Shown here piece by piece: positions 31,795 through 32,469 of a DNA stretch of 32,469 bases. Made by a program: the position numbers and the translations under genes. Each line of letters begins with the position of its first letter. Positions within the stretch are counted from its first letter, which is position 1. A model generated the notes under the pieces. That model saw nothing but the letters and a program-made list of their open reading frames with translations, made no database searches and was not told the DNA's origin. Location of the stretch: the NCBI GenBank assembly GCA_024398095.1, contig JAKSJK010000017.1, positions 1 to 32,469 of the forward strand, read 5' to 3'. The stretch comes from Bacteroidales bacterium. Its GTDB lineage: Bacteria; Bacteroidota; Bacteroidia; Bacteroidales; UBA932.

Positions 31795-32469
31795 GGCCTA
31801 CTAACTATTTTGGGGGTTGGAATACGCGATTTGTTAATTGCATATTTTCGTCCACTGAAAGGGAAAAAAACAATTGAAGTTACTCCAGATCGTATATATT
31901 CAGAAACATCATTATTATAATAAGGAGATTCGCACCAATCGCATGTTCCACTGCCAATGTAATGTCCTTTAGAATCAAATGAGCTAGCATAATAGAAATC
32001 GTAGCCCATCGACTCCAATTCAGCCTTCTCATTATCAAGTTCATCCGAATGAGAATGCATTTTCCAGACAGTCTTATTTAATGGATCACTCACGCCGCTT
32101 CTTTTCTTGTTTGTCACTAAAGCGTACTCTCTATCATTCAAATACAACCCCCACTCACTTTGAAAGAACACACTCGCCGCAAAATAAAAAACATTCTCAA
32201 TATCTATTCTACACACATCTTTCGGGGCTCTGCCTCCATTCACAAGTGATGGTAAAATATTCGTATCCCGCACTTTTAAAAACTTTTGTTCTGAATATGA
32301 ATTAGTCGATGAGTAAGCATAAAGTCTGTCAAACGGTTCTTCCTTGTGTTCCTCAATAAAAACAATCGCTCCTGTATCATCAACACTATACCAATCCCTC
32401 CCATCTGGATCGAAATAATTCACCGGGTCACCTGCACAGAAGGACAGCGGATTGACTGTGTGATTCTTC
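31785..32469 (-). CDS. RHS-repeat protein C-terminus with JAB/MPN-metallopeptidase-like tip (partial, 5' end outside window)
   Basis: The frame runs open from the window edge (32469) to a TGA at 31785, 227 residues visible. The first ~24 residues are RHS core (NHTVNPLSFCAGDPVNYFDP DGR, shown with a break); the remaining ~203 are the tip. The tip has FFQSEWGLYLNDREYALVTN, then VWKMHSHSDELDNEKAEL. A glutamate in a beta strand, followed ~40 residues later by H-S-H, is the pattern of the JAB/MPN (JAMM) zinc peptidase fold, found in several polymorphic-toxin and RHS proteins. The canonical S-x(2)-D downstream of the histidines is not clear, so the assignment is moderate. Its stop overlaps the SH3-repeat lipoprotein start. 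Confidence 0.75.
   Translation of the reverse strand, partial: KNHTVNPLSFCAGDPVNYFDPDGRDWYSVDDTGAIVFIEEHKEEPFDRLYAYSSTNSYSEQKFLKVRDTNILPSLVNGGRAPKDVCRIDIENVFYFAASVFFQSEWGLYLNDREYALVTNKKRSGVSDPLNKTVWKMHSHSDELDNEKAELESMGYDFYYASSFDSKGHYIGSGTCDWCESPYYNNDVSEYIRSGVTSIVFFPFSGRKYAINKSRIPTPKIVSRPWK
32402..32469 (-). repeat. RHS core direct repeat at the window edge, partner of 29891-29958
   Basis: Same 68-bp core segment as 29891-29958 with 8 differences, ending at the last base of the window. It marks the end of the conserved core of the next RHS module. Confidence 0.9.

Noticed and set aside
1-32469. tRNA, rRNA, CRISPR arrays, insertion sequences and integrase genes.
   Set aside because: I looked for clover-leaf ends, regularly spaced repeats and transposase or integrase motifs and saw none; the only repeats are the RHS core copies and the 78-bp palindrome.

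Overview
This window looks like a chromosomal segment of an anaerobic Bacteroidota, most likely order Bacteroidales. The evidence is a SusC-type TonB-dependent transporter with an N-terminal carboxypeptidase-regulatory-like domain, Bacteroidota-restricted families (DUF5606, the DUF3276/PUR-alpha-like protein, a long NusB), TAnnTTTG-type -7 boxes before several transcription units, weak Shine-Dalgarno signals, and the oxygen-independent GlpABC system. The genus cannot be fixed from sequence alone.

Layout. (1) 1-7766, minus strand: a SusC-like transporter (cut by the window edge) is last in line after a secreted endonuclease/exonuclease/phosphatase-fold protein and glpC, glpB and glpA. The glp group has a well-formed promoter just upstream of glpA, with a near-palindrome between its two boxes. 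(2) 6987-12529, minus strand: a tight housekeeping operon, nusB - yajC - ybbR-like - coaE - DUF5606 - rimO - small lipoprotein, with several stop/start overlaps. (3) 12530-12609: a divergent promoter region. (4) 12610-21677, plus strand: DUF3276 with its own terminator, then a small membrane-anchored protein, an S9 (DPP IV-like) peptidase, an MsbA-like ABC exporter, a VanZ-like protein, a large secreted amidase/'xanthan lyase'-type protein and asnA, ending at a strong hairpin terminator shared with the convergent manC. (5) 21708-27451, minus strand: MATE transporter - upp - alpha/beta hydrolase - fhs - manC, packed with gaps of 1-11 bases.

(6) 27452-32469, minus strand, is the accessory part. 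It holds two 5'-truncated RHS C-terminal modules, each a GC-richer conserved RHS core piece fused to a different AT-rich tip. Each is followed by a small gene whose start overlaps the RHS stop. A third AT-rich putative lipoprotein gene and a frameshifted RHS scrap come next. This is the arrangement of a polymorphic-toxin cassette array: displaced RHS tips with candidate immunity genes. The tip at the right edge carries a glutamate and an H-S-H motif resembling a JAB/MPN metallopeptidase. All three cargo genes downstream of RHS pieces encode predicted exported proteins or lipoproteins, so protection, if that is their job, would act in the envelope. A 78-bp imperfect inverted repeat lies between the RHS scrap and the MATE promoter.

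The core genes are ordinary. The points most worth attention are the RHS cassette array, the unusually short GlpB (190 residues), and a secreted phosphodiesterase-fold protein placed 6 bases behind glpC.
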